This document shows, one piece after another, positions 34,099-44,905 of a stretch of DNA of 64,000 bases. The stretch comes from Nereocystis luetkeana (taxonomy: Eukaryota > Sar > Phaeophyceae > Laminariales > Laminariaceae). Made by a program: the position numbers and the translations under genes. Location: positions 8,331,338 to 8,395,337 of the forward strand of contig JARUPZ010000013.1 in assembly GCA_031213475.1 (NCBI GenBank), in the 5' to 3' direction. The notes below the pieces were generated by a model that was not told the DNA's origin, did not search any database, and was given only the letters and a program-made list of their open reading frames with translations. How positions within the stretch are numbered: position 1 is the first letter of the stretch; every line of letters starts with the position of its first letter.

Positions 34099-34204
34099 TT
34101 ACGCTGGGCCATAGTGAATAGGGCCTACAGTACACACAAAAACCTATACATTTCCCTACTTTTACTATCAATAGTTGGTCCTATTTACTATGGTCGCCCG
34201 TAAT
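34099..34204 (+). mobile_element. MITE family A, intergenic
   Basis: Left end TTACGCTGGGCCATAG, right end CTATGGTCGCCCGTAA, forward core with ATAGTTGGTCC. It is followed 44 bases later by another copy. Confidence 0.5.
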
Positions 34205-34247
34205 CCTACTATAATTTAATATCAATACTACTTCTCAGCTACTACTA

Positions 34248-34352
34248 TTACGGGGGCCATAGAAAATAGGACCTATGGTACCCACAAAAACCTATATAAT
34301 TCCCTTTTTTTACGAACAATATGTGGTCCTATTTACTATGGCCCCCCGCAAT
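34248..34352 (+). mobile_element. MITE family A, intergenic
   Basis: TTACGGGGGCCATAG to CTATGGCCCCCCGCAA, forward core. TA precedes the left end. Confidence 0.5.
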
Positions 34353-35174
34353 ACTATTAATGGATGTTAACTATAGAATACCGCAGTAGTGTAAGGGGGC
34401 TACCCCGCTTTTAGCAGTAGATTTTGATCGCTTCGGAGACTGAGTTGCCACGGGTGCGTGGACTCTTCCAGCGCTCCTACCCGCTAGTATTTCCCATCAA
34501 TCTGAGTGCCGGGTATTCTGGACGATATGGAGTCTGTTGCGGGGAGAAAAAAAAAAAAATCCTTGTGCTACAAAGTAGTACTATTTGTGGTATGAATAGT
34601 ATGCGAGAGCTCGAAAACTTCGCTCGAAGTGTGGATGAGACATGAAAACACACACACACATTTTGAACGCAGAAGCTACACGATCAATTCCCTTGTGCGG
34701 AGTAGAGATGATTTTACCTCGCAACAAATGATCTCTAGCTCGACGGCCAGCTGTGGCCGACCGCACACACACAAAAAGACGGTGCCCTGGTTGTCTAGCT
34801 CACGTAGTGAGCGGCATGTTTTTACAGCGCCGTTGCCAACCGACCCCAACCCAACTTCTATAATAGGGGAGGGGGAGGGGGGTTTCTTAACCCCGTTTTG
34901 GACGAAACACTCGGAGGTAAGCGTCAGATTATTTGTGTTTTGTACAACAAGGAGAGGTCTCGTTGATATAGAACCTTCCATGTTTTTAGGTCATTGGATT
35001 CTACAGCTATGGATATGTACACCCTTTTATGTGTCGGTTTTATGTTTGGAGCGAGCGCTAAACATTGTCAGACGGCAAACGGACCAATCAGAATAGCATG
35101 ATAAACGGAGAAACACCAAACGCAATAGAAGGATAATTGAGGGCCAATGAAACGCCGGCGATGATGCAATAACG

Positions 35175-35277
35175 TTACGGGGGGGCATAGTAAATAGGAT
35201 CTAATACTGTAGCTAAAAATGGGTAAATATAGACTTCCTTGTGTGCAGCATAGGTCCTATTTACTATGGTCCCCCGT
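35175..35277 (-). mobile_element. MITE family A, first of a five-copy cluster
   Basis: TTACGGGGGGGCATAG to CTATGGTCCCCCGTT with a reversed core. It lies almost end to end with the next copy, with only about four bases between them. Confidence 0.5.
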
Positions 35278-35281
35278 TCTA

Positions 35282-35386
35282 TTTCGGGGGACCATAGTTA
35301 ATAGGACCTATGGTATACATAAAAACCTATATATTTGACCATTTTTACTAACAACATTTGGTCCTATTAACTATGGTCCCCCGTTC
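35282..35386 (+). mobile_element. MITE family A, abutting the previous copy
   Basis: TTTCGGGGGACCATAG to CTATGGTCCCCCGTT with a forward core. Two elements in opposite orientation side by side suggest insertion into or beside an existing copy. Confidence 0.5.
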
Positions 35387-35739
35387 TAGTAGCGCATTCA
35401 CAACGAAAGTGTTTCAACTGCAGCGCCAGCGTATTTCGTGCGGTGATTTCCTCATAACGGTATATCCCCAATCGAGTCACCCCACGGTAGGGGTTGCACT
35501 TTTTGGGCCAGAGGTTTCTGGCCAATAATTGAGTTTTTAAGCTAGGAACTACCAGTTAGAATGGAATTTATGCTCGTACATTCGTTTTAGGACTAGCGCG
35601 TACAAGTAAGTGCCGGTCGGGTGGCACGAACGAATTTCTTCCAAGCATTGCATCGGGTGAGTTATTGAGCTCCTAATGTCAGGGGCTCAGGGACCTCTGG
35701 TGCGCCCCTACTATGAGATGGCCCAATGGTTGGGCAATA

Positions 35740-35803
35740 CTACGGGGGGCCATAGTAAACAGGACCCAATATTGTTGGTAAAACAATAGCTATACATATA
35801 CCC
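35740..35803 (-). mobile_element. MITE family A, 3'-truncated copy
   Basis: Left half only: TACGGGGGGCCATAGTAAAC followed by a reversed core, lost after about 60 bases. Confidence 0.5.
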
Positions 35804-35823
35804 CAGGGTATTACCCCGCAATA

Positions 35824-35931
35824 TTACGGGGGGTCATAGTTAATAGAACCAAATGTTGTTGGTAAAAATTGTCAAACATCTAGTTTTTTTTTAAGTATAC
35901 CATAGGTCCTGTTAACTATGGTCCACCGTAA
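35824..35931 (-). mobile_element. MITE family A
   Basis: TTACGGGGGGTCATAG to CTATGGTCCACCGTAA, reversed core, TA at both flanks. It lies about 20 bases past the truncated copy. Confidence 0.5.
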
Positions 35932-36005
35932 TAGTATGCCGGAAAGTATCCCACGGATGACGTCGTACAGCTGTACACCAGTTTACGGTACCAGGTATTT
36001 TACTA

Positions 36006-36109
36006 TTACGGGGGACCATAGTTAATAGGACCAAATATTGCTAGTGAAAATGGTTAATATATAGGTTTGTATGCATACCATAGGTCCTAGTAACTATGGT
36101 CCCCCGTAA
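36006..36109 (-). mobile_element. MITE family A
   Basis: TTACGGGGGACCATAG to CTATGGTCCCCCGTAA, TA flanks on both sides, reversed core. It is among the best preserved copies in the window. Confidence 0.5.
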
Positions 36110-36874
36110 TAGTTATTTTACCGCGCCACTAGCAGCAGCGTGTTTCGTACGGTGCTTTTCGTGCAGCGGCGCATCTTTTTTATAGTACGCATTATACTTT
36201 GCCAGAGAGTATCATACGGACGACGTCCTACATACCGCTCGCTGTGGTAGTATTGTCTACCACAGTGATTTTTCCGTAGCAGCAGCGTACCTGGTATTTC
36301 GTGTATGCTGTGTTTTCCGTATAGCGGTACGTATATACCGTGAATATAAAGCTACCAGATATTACAGAGTGGTATGCAGCATGGCAGAGATTATCATCGC
36401 ACATCGTTGTTGTTTTTTTTGTTGTTGTTCTCACATTAACTCACAATACTTTGCAGTCCGTGGTCGCAGGACAGGCTCCAATAACTCTGGAGTGGAAGAA
36501 ATACCTCAAGTAAAACAGAGGCAAAAACAAAAAACAAGCATACGCACTCTACCACTGCGGACACCAGGGAAGCAAAAAGGAGACTACTAATAGCAGACAA
36601 AAACCTAAAAAAGAAGATGAAGCGAAGCAAAAAAAAAAAAAAAAAACAGAAGCAGATAGCAAAAAAAAAAGAAGGCAAAACGGACCATACTAACAAAGAC
36701 ACAAAGAGGTACAAACGGGAATGAAAGAAAAATGAAAAAAAGAAGGGACAAAAAAGCAATAATCACGGGCGGGGGGGAAAGAAAATACGAAAGGCAGGCA
36801 CTGGAGCATACAGACACGCAAAGTTGCACAGGTGGCACCATGCTAGTTACTTGGGTCCCAAAGAAGGGAGTGCA

Positions 36875-37474
36875 TCATGATGATGATGGCCATAACCAGG
36901 CTTCAGTCTGTTGGGCGGACCGCCTCCCCCCCCTCCCCCCCCCATTCCCCCTCGTCCCCCTTTCGCCCCCCCCCTCTTCCCTGCCATTATGTGCACTCGC
37001 GTTGGCGTCAACGTCTGTGATCGTGGTTGCAGCTATTCTTTGCCGTTCTGCCGATGCCTCCTTCTCATCTGTATGCCATTTCCGCATGAAGGCCTCCGCC
37101 CCTTCCTCGACCCGTCGGAACCATCTGCCGGCTTTTTGCGCTGCCTCGCGCCACCCTTCGAGCTTGATGCCGAACTCCTTGAGGTCCTCCTCAAGGTACC
37201 TCATCCAGTCCCACTCCTGTCCTCCGGAGTAACCCTTACCCCCAACCATCTCCCCAAACACCACCCTCTTCGGCAGACGCTCCTCTCCCATGCGTGTCAC
37301 AAAGCCCACGAACAAGAGCCTACGTCTGCGTACCATCGTCTCAACGCTTTCAGACTTTGTCCTGAGACGTGCGCTAGCATAGGATAGAATGTGGTCTTCG
37401 TGCTTTCGTTTTCGCCAGCCGATGCATCGGAGGAGCATCTTGTGGTATATCGTATATGGTACCAGGTGTATCAA
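36875..37474 (-). mobile_element. 5'-truncated LINE (non-LTR retrotransposon) reverse transcriptase tail
   Basis: The minus frame reads WRKRKHEDHILSYASARLRT, then ESVETMVRRRRLLFVGFVTR, LPKRVVFGEMVGGKG, and WDWMRYLEEDLKEFGIKLEGW. This is the conserved C-terminal region found after the reverse transcriptase domain of many LINE proteins (HILSYA, RRRLLFVGFV, RLPKRVVFGE). The polymerase domain is absent upstream, so this is a dead 5'-truncated copy. The last 40 or so residues (Gly/Arg-rich) are probably not part of the original protein. Confidence 0.5.
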
Positions 37475-38013
37475 ATGCTACACAAGCAGTAGCTAGCCTG
37501 AATAGCTTCATACACGAAGTAATGGGCGACATACACACATTGCATTACAGTATAATAGTAAAACACGCTACTAATAGAAAGACACCCACCCTTTATGATA
37601 CTGGTTTTCTACGTCGATTATCTCCCAAGCAGCCAGGGCAGGCACACACAACCAACCACTGGCGTCATGTTTTTATATTATAGTTTTCGTTGAGGTGTTT
37701 CCCATGTTTTTCATGTTGGAACGTTTGTTTTCCAATCCCGACTCGTATACAGCCAATACAGGCCAAGACGGGCCAGAAACAAGGCGGCTGGCCGTGCCGC
37801 TTTCGCATTGAGCGATATGATACGTGAAAGTTCTGAATTGCGAACCAATGAATCCTAAGACAAGTAAGCACCTGGTACTTACTTATGTGGACCACACGCT
37901 ATTAATGGTCCATCTAGTAGTACCTACTACATCATCATGTGCGGGACTAAGATACTAAGGGTCTTTGATATCTACACGAAACGTACCTTATATTCACGGA
38001 CCGAGTTGTAAAT

Positions 38014-38275
38014 GGTATCCCCTCTCCCCTGCTGTGGCGTTATGATTTGTAGCAAGCGTCCCCTCATCATATCTGGCAGGCGTTATCGCCTACCTTTCTG
38101 ATGAATGCCTCGCCCTTTCGTTCAGAAGACATGTGACGAGGCAAGCATCGACTGGTACAAGAGTCCATACCCCCTAACATCATCAAGCACCTCGTGCGAG
38201 AGACCAGAGCAGAGCCAAGGGCATCACCTGCTAGCGGTAGTCGGTCCCTAGGGTCGTACTGCCTCATACATAAAA
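38014..38275 (-). repeat. 270-bp dispersed repeat, copy 1, with partly conserved minus-strand frame
   Basis: Pairs with 39640-39910. The minus frame reads MRQYDPRDRLPLAGDALG... SRTRCLMMLGG... CLPRHMSSERKGEAFIRK, then VGDNACQI and a stop. Block conservation with copy 2 in the same frame suggests descent from coding sequence, probably of a mobile element. I do not recognise the family. Confidence 0.5.
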
Positions 38276-39113
38276 CTGGCGTCGACGTCGGCAGAGTAGT
38301 AGACGCTTTTGGCACCTGTTTGAGGACTTTCGCTCATCTTGTAGTCTGCTTTTTGGGCTTCTTGCTAGCTGTTTGTCTGATGGCTTCTCTTTGTGGTGGT
38401 CGCGTTCGAGAGTATCATATCCGCCGCTTCCCCAGCGCGTCGCGCGGTGAGACTGATGCAACAGCCGCTGTAGGTTCACGTGAAGAGACGGCCGAGACAA
38501 AAGGTAAGGGACGCAGGTGTATGCGGCAGCTGCGGAGCAGTGCTGCTCCGCTTCTCCTGGTTAAAATCTTCTTTGTTTAATGATTGCGAGAGCTCAGGAG
38601 GTGCTCTGGTAGAGAAGTGAGGTAGGGGGGGCGGCTCGACGCCCAGGTATACTCGTGCCAACCCCCGCCATACACTCTCTCCTAAATCTGATGTACTCCT
38701 GGATAACTTTCCTGTACCTACCGATCGTTCTTCTGGTATAGAACTTCTCATGTTACAGTCCGATCTCCGTTTAGGGGCATTGCCGGTACTCTCGTCTAAC
38801 GGGATATCCGCCTTGAAAAACATTTCAAAAACGTTCCTCTCGACCAACGGAATATCCGCCGGAATACTCCATTCTTCGGATTATTCTCGTAGTCCTGAGA
38901 CTAGAAAACTGCAGACTGTATTATCCAAATTTATAGCCCATGAGTACTTGGCTCATGTCACATTAGCCCACCCTGAATAGTCGCATATGCAGACCACAAG
39001 ACGGTCGAAGGATGATGACAAAGTAAAATCCCAAACGACCAGGAGAAGGGTGGTCGAAGATGCGGCTATTCGAAAAAAAGGAAGTGAGGCTATAGATTCC
39101 CCCACACCTCGTA

Positions 39114-39219
39114 TTACGGGGGGACCATAGTTAATAGGACCTATGGAAAACATAAACACCTATACATATGACCATTTTTACTAACAATATTTGGTCCTAT
39201 TAACTATGGTCCCCCGTAA
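39114..39219 (+). mobile_element. MITE family A
   Basis: TTACGGGGGGACCATAG to CTATGGTCCCCCGTAA, TA flanks on both sides, forward core. Well preserved. Confidence 0.5.
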
Positions 39220-39639
39220 TAGTAAGACGCGGGGGGTGTTTACTGAGCATAGCCACTGATGAAAGGGAGACCAAAGGAGAGGAAGACAGAACTCAAAGCG
39301 ATGTTGGACCGAACGACGTGAGAGATTTTTGTCGCATTGTCCTGGTCCGCCTGATTATCCGCCTGTTGGCAACACGGGCATCTATGTCACTGTGCTGCTG
39401 TGGTCGGTAGTGCCACAGCCCCTCTGTCACTGCTTGCAACAGGTAGACCCTTGCTGTCGTCTGATTCGTGCTGTTGACGTGTAATCATTTTCTACAGCTT
39501 TCCAAGTCAGAGGTGTGGGAGTGGGTTGTGAAGCGCCGCATCTTCGATCTAGTCTCCGAATTCTCCGGATTGGTTTGGTTGGTGCCTGAGTTTTCTATGT
39601 GAATCTACGGATACGGCCCTTCAGGGTGGGCTAGTAGTG

Positions 39640-39910
39640 TTGTGATACCCACTCTCCCCTGTTCCGGCATTGCCATTGGTAGCAAGCGTCCCCTCATCAT
39701 ACCTGGCCGGCGTTATCGCCTGCCTTTCTGACGAATGCCTCGCCCCTTCGTTCAGAAGACATCTGGCGAGGCAAGCAGCAACTAACACAAGAGCCTATAT
39801 ACGTAGCTTCTAACGTCGTCAAGCACCTTGTGTGACTGACCATAGCAGAGAGCCAAAGGCCTCGCCTACCTGCTATCAGTAGTCGGTCCATAGGCCCATA
39901 CTGCCTGAGA
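39640..39910 (-). repeat. 270-bp dispersed repeat, copy 2
   Basis: The minus frame reads LRQYGPMDRLLIAGRRG... SHTRCLTTLEA... CLPRQMSSERRGEAFVRK, then AGDNAGQV and a stop, parallel to copy 1 with indels kept in frame. Confidence 0.5.
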
Positions 39911-40139
39911 GTAGATTGTACGTACAACAGCAGCTAGCTGTACTACTGCTGCTGCTTGCTTTGTGCCTGTACCATACCCGTGCTATTTTTATTTATTCCA
40001 AGTACAAACAGTATATTTTGTTTTTAACGAGGAAAGATTACTTCAGGATGAAATGCGGATAAAATGGAAAATGCTCAACAGATACCAAGGAAGCCAACTT
40101 TTTCTTTCTCGTTTCGGAGGTGGGTAGATATCACCACAA

Positions 40140-40525
40140 GGCACCACAACACGGATTTTTGGGGTTCTAGGACCCTGATGTGAAGGTGTTACCTACTGAG
40201 TTATAGGGGTAAAAGAGCGATCGATTACCCAGCCCAAGGTAATCCTTATAACACTCTCCCCCCCTCTGAATGGCGGGATCTTTGGGGCGTCGGAACCGTA
40301 TATGCGTCCGTACGCTGACCTACCCGCTTCGTTTCAGTACCTGGAGAACCAGGGAGATGTGTTTTTTAAGGTGTGCACGCGCAAGCATTTCTGTACAAGA
40401 AACGTTCGAAGTGGGGTTCGAACCCGTGACCTGGACGACGTCAAATGTAAAGGTGTTACCTTCTGAGCTGTAGGGGTAAAAGACCGATCGATTACCCAGC
40501 CCCGGGTAATCCTTATAACACCAAC
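40140..40525 (-). mobile_element. tRNA-derived SINE, dimeric copy on the minus strand
   Basis: The complement carries GGTGTTATAAGGATTACCC twice. The full unit has box A-like AGCTCAGAAGGTAAC and box B GGGTTCGAACC, followed by the CATCTCCCTGGTTCTCCAGG body. The partial unit at 40140-40260 has a box A-like ATAACTCAGTAGGTAAC and no box B. The order of full and partial units differs from the copy at 30918. Confidence 0.5.
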
Positions 40526-40599
40526 CGTCAGTAAATAAGATAGTTGTAATCGCAGAATGGATACGTACGTCTAGTATCGAAGTTGCCGAGGAGATAGAG

Positions 40600-40990
40600 A
40601 TATACGTACGTACTATGTTCATACAGAACTCACGGGGTGTTGCACTGCATAGTATCTTCGTACAGGATACTATGCTCATACAGAACTCACGGGGTGTTGC
40701 GCTGCATAGTATCTTCAAACAGGATACTATGCCCATACGGAATTTCCGAGGTGTTACACTACATATTACGGGGGACCATAGTTAATAGGACCAAATATTC
40801 TTAGCAAAAATGGTCAAATATATAGGTTTTTTATGTATACCATAGGTCCTATTAACTATGGCCCCCCGTAATAGTATACGTAGTGCTCCCATACAGGATC
40901 CTCGGGGTGCAGCATCATATATTATCCTCATACAGGACTCACGGGGTGTTGCGCTACATAGTACCTTCTGACTCGAGGTTTTACGGGATG
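40600..40990 (+). repeat. 57-bp tandem array interrupted by a MITE
   Basis: CAGAACTCACGGGGTGTTGC occurs at 40624 and 40681, and a diverged unit at 40738. After the MITE at 40766-40871 further units follow (CCTCGGGGTGCAGC, GACTCACGGGGTGTTGC). Confidence 0.5.
40766..40871 (-). mobile_element. MITE family A inserted in a 57-bp tandem array
   Basis: TTACGGGGGACCATAG to CTATGGCCCCCCGTAA with TA at both flanks and a reversed core. The flanking DNA on both sides is the 57-bp repeat, so the insertion is younger than the array. Confidence 0.5.
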
Positions 40991-41779
40991 TCACGCTTGA
41001 AGTCGAGGGTGGCGCGTGCCCCCATCAGTTGAGGGTGACGCGTGCCTCTTTGCCAGTAGATTATAGCCGGTTGAAGACAGATTATATTTCTGTCTTCAAA
41101 ATCCAGCAGCTTCCCACCCCCCCTCTTAGCTCACTCGCCTCTTGCCCCCTTCGAGCAAGCCGCAAACTCATAGTAAAAGAGAACATCTCACGAACTGCGT
41201 CTGAGTTTGGCCAAGCACAGACACCTGTGTCACACTTCTTCTTCTGTGGATCATCATCACTGGTACCCTTGTCATCTCTCATCCTTCACACTGGGTCGCC
41301 GTTTAATGTCGCATACGGGTTTTCACCTATTTCGGCCGTTCGCGGTGCGGGCAAGAATTCGAGGTTTCGTTTTTGCGGCGGTGAGAGGCGATGCGAGATC
41401 GTAGGACACCAAAAATTCGCGAGGTAGAAGGTGCTTTGTGGTGACTTCTACTCAGTGCACCCCAGAAACGAGAAAAAAAAAAGAATGCTCTCTTGGTATC
41501 TTTCCAGCGATTTCTGTTGTTTTACGTTTCATCCTGAAGTTATCTTTTACAGCAGTAGTAGTAGCAGGTACATAGAGCACGGCAGGCAGTAAACAAAAAA
41601 ACATGGTACAATGGAAGAAAGGCCCGGGGTCAAAAGTGTCCACCCCCAAGCGGGTAACCATGCATACATGATGCATGCATCTATACGAAGTTGTATGCAT
41701 GCACCGTACATATTTTTTTACACTGCCCTACTGAGGTATGATGCAAATGCGCGTCGTAATTAATATGCGCCTGCACTTT

Positions 41780-42489
41780 AATGCCGGATCGTACGATGGA
41801 ATGCGGCAGGCAGCAGCACCAGCACCAGCACCAGCTTGTTGTGTGTCTGTCGATGTCGAGGGAGACAAAATAAAATAAAAAGGGCGGTTTCATCGGTTTC
41901 ATCTGATGATTGTGGCGGTTGGGCGGTTGGGCGGTTGGGCTGTTGGGCTGGAGTATGTAATTTCCAGGATCTACAAGTAGTAGTAGACGCTTTTTTTGCT
42001 AGAAGCAGGAGCCACAGGGAAGGGTGGGCTCATTCCCGCAACAGCTGTGCCCTTCTTCTCTCCTCCTCTCGACAGAAACGAAGCCTCGCCTTGCGCCCGC
42101 CACCATAGCAAAGCGCCGACTGCAGCAGTACCTACTGCGCAGTGAGCAGCAGGAGATTTTACCCGGTCGGCCCATCGACCGATTGCTGCATATTTCTTCT
42201 TGCTGCCCTGGCCCGGGCAGACCCTCCTCGCCTCACCTACCCGGCCAAAAGAAAACATCTTTTGTTTTGCGTGCACTACTACTGTGCAGAAGAAAGAAGA
42301 AGAAGAAGTGCAATAGACACAAAAACAGCAGTGTACACACAAACAGGTACCTTGAAACACGGAGACTACAATACCGCGGAGAGCCTGTTCTTCTACCCCC
42401 GCGTACTGCGGGGAGCTAGAGGTACTTACTTGAAAGTAAAGGAGACCATGATACCATACAACAACCGCACGAATATTTATCACGCATGA
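41780..42489 (+). other. Third copy of the acidic-protein 5' flank
   Basis: Carries the same blocks (TGTCGATGTCGAGGGAGACA, GGTTTCATCGGTTTCATC, TCCAGGATCTACAAGTAG). It leads into the start-less pseudogene. Confidence 0.5.
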
Positions 42490-42790
42490 CCATAAGGCAG
42501 GGCGACGATCATACGCCAAGCCGTTAGCTCGCTTCTGTCAGTGGGTGGGCTGCGATGAACCCGCCCCCGTGGTTGGTGTCCCCTCTACTCTTGGCGGTGC
42601 GCCGTCTACAGACTCCCTGTCTACCACGTTGTTGGGTGCGACCCGCCGCATTCATGCGGCGGGCAGTCAATGCGGCGGATCGCACCCAACAACGTGGTAG
42701 ACAGGGAGTCCATAGGCGGCACCCCCAAGAGAAGAAGGGTCACTTCCTTCACGGGGCCGGGTACTTCGCAGCCCGCCCATTGCTCCGCAG
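42490..42790 (+). pseudogene. Start-less, rearranged copy of the acidic-protein exon 1
   Basis: The 5' flank from about 41820 matches those of the two intact genes. At 42502-42530 the sequence ATCATACGCCAAGCCG stands where copy 2 has ATGATGACACCGAGCCG, so both start codons are destroyed. Signal-peptide coding is replaced by an inverted copy of the next part. The sense arm still reads MRRIAPNNVVDRESIGG, parallel to MRRAAPNHVVDRRSIDD in copy 2, then diverges and ends at a stop near 42802. No exons 2 or 3 follow. Confidence 0.5.
42611..42710. repeat. Long palindrome: 42-base arms, 16-base loop, made from gene-family sequence
   Basis: Left arm 42611-42652 and right arm 42669-42710 are inverted complements with a single mismatch in 42 positions; the loop is 42653-42668. 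Weaker pairing extends outward to about 42580 and 42745. The right arm is the sense NNVVDRES coding of the pseudogene. Confidence 0.5.
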
Positions 42791-43079
42791 AGGAAATACA
42801 GTGATAAATAATGTTGATGTCGTATTGTACCTATATCACCATGTCCGGAAATGTAAGGGTTGTAGTGAAATTGGTACCTATATAAAACGAACATTATATT
42901 TACGGACAAAGTGGTACAACTTACGGTATATTATCATACTTCCAGGCACAACGGCAACATTGCGTTGGAAGGACGTGGTAACAAAATGTCCACCCCCAAG
43001 CAGGTAATCATGTATGTGTATGCACGACACCACAAACATGTACCCAGAGGTGGGATACACATATATACACGTCGTGCAC

Positions 43080-43631
43080 GTATCTGAGCGACGGAACACA
43101 GCAGCAACAGTATTATCTATAACAACAGTACAAGCCGGTCTTCTTTTGTCCGTGTTGTCTGTCGATGTCGAGAAAAACAAAGTAAAAAAAAAGGGCGGTT
43201 TCATCGGTTTCATGTTTTTGATGTGGCGGTAGGCCATGAGTACATATGAGTCCACGATCTAGAATCTAGACTCCCAGACGGACAAGCTGCAAGGGGGCAA
43301 AGGGGAGCGGTCATTCTCGCACCAGGTGTACCCTTCTCTTTGTCTCTCGACAGAAAAGAGGCCTCGCCTTGTGCCCGCCGACACAGCAAAACACCCGTGA
43401 CCACTCCAGCACAACGAACAAGATATCTCGCCCGTTCTTCAGTGGATCGATCGATTGCTGCAATCTTCTTGCTGGCCCGACCCGGCCACACAGACCTCGC
43501 AGCCTCTGTTGACCTCTACCGGGCGAAAGAAACGATCTTCGGAGTTTTTTGCACACAACTACCAATACTGCGGGCGGTATACAACGGTCGGTACACGCCA
43601 GCAACCGAACGGCGAGGCAAAAGGCAAGACG
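43080..43631 (+). other. Conserved 5' flank of acidic-protein copy 2
   Basis: Same ordered blocks as the flank of copy 1, including TGTCGATGTCGAGAAAAAC at 43162 and GTCCACGATCTAGAATCTAG at 43250. It ends at the shared ATGATGAC start. Confidence 0.5.
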
Positions 43632-44871
43632 ATGATGACACCGAGCCGTTTGCTGATGGCTTCTGCTGCGCTGCTGGCGGCCGTGTGCTACCCCTACCCA
43701 GTCAAGGCGTTCGTGCCCATGCGGCGGGCCGCACCTAACCACGTGGTTGACAGAAGGTCCATCGACGACAACCCCAGGAGGAGGACGGACACGATTGAGG
43801 CAGCCGGACTCCGCACCGCCCGCGCGCTGCCCAACGGGGGATGTCGCGACGCCAAAGGCATGGCGCCTCTGCCCCGTGCGCCAATTGCGGGTGGCCGTCA
43901 ACCTGCGGAGGCGTCGAGGCGGGGCGGGTTGTGCCCTCCGCTCCGCCTCTTCGACGTGTTTCACACGGTGTTGGAGGTGGGTGGGGTGTTACTGTTCCAA
44001 ACTTGAGGCGCGTACGGGTACCGGTATGTATGCAGTTTTTACTGCTGTATTATTAATAGTACCAGATGTTTTTGTAGCCGTGGTGTCGCGGCTTGGCCGG
44101 GTATTTTATGTCTCTAAATATTGGTAACACTTGTATTGGATATTAGTATGAAAAAGGTCCTTACATTCGTTACATTAGAGTGGTATATCTCTGGCGGGTG
44201 ATCCACCTCCTTCCGTTGGGTCTACGTACAACATTGCCTGCTGAATACACGGTTGATCGTGCCAGGATACTACGTACACCTTTCGGAGTAGAGTAGCTGT
44301 GTTGTTGTGTTGTTGCTGTCGTTGTTGATGTCGATAATATTTGCCGTTCTGTCTGTAGGTTTGTGTGCTTAGTCTTCTGATTTTGTACACCAGTAGTTAC
44401 CTGTAGCAAATGTATACTATTACGGGGGGCCATAGTTAACAGGACCAAATATTGTTAGTAAAAATGGTTAAACATAAAGGTTTTTATCTATACCATAGGT
44501 CCTGTTAACTATGGTCCCCCGTAATAGTATCGGTGGAAAAAGAGGCCAGCATAATACAGCCTTCGTGTTGGTTACAGCAGTTATTGTTTTACTCGCCGAA
44601 CATAAGTACGAGGAGCACGGCTGAGCTCTGCCTTGCACTTTGCGATGCGTTTGCCAAGGTCCCTTGAGCCTTGGGCCTTGAGCCTAAAAGCCTTGCACCT
44701 TTACCTACAACCACCCCCCCCACCCACCCACCCACCCACATCACACAGGACGGGGTTGGGGCTCCCCCCACTCGCCTCTCGAACACAATCCGGTGCAGCT
44801 GTTCTGCATTGTACCCTGTGTGCATATTGCATACAGGTACCTGATACACGAGAGTGCCTTTCATTCTGTAG

Positions 44872-44905
<34 letters not shown>

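Noticed and set aside
40995-41430. Possible gene at 41029-41427
   Set aside because: Frames on both strands are moderately protein-like, but I found no recognisable motif, splice partner or paralogue.
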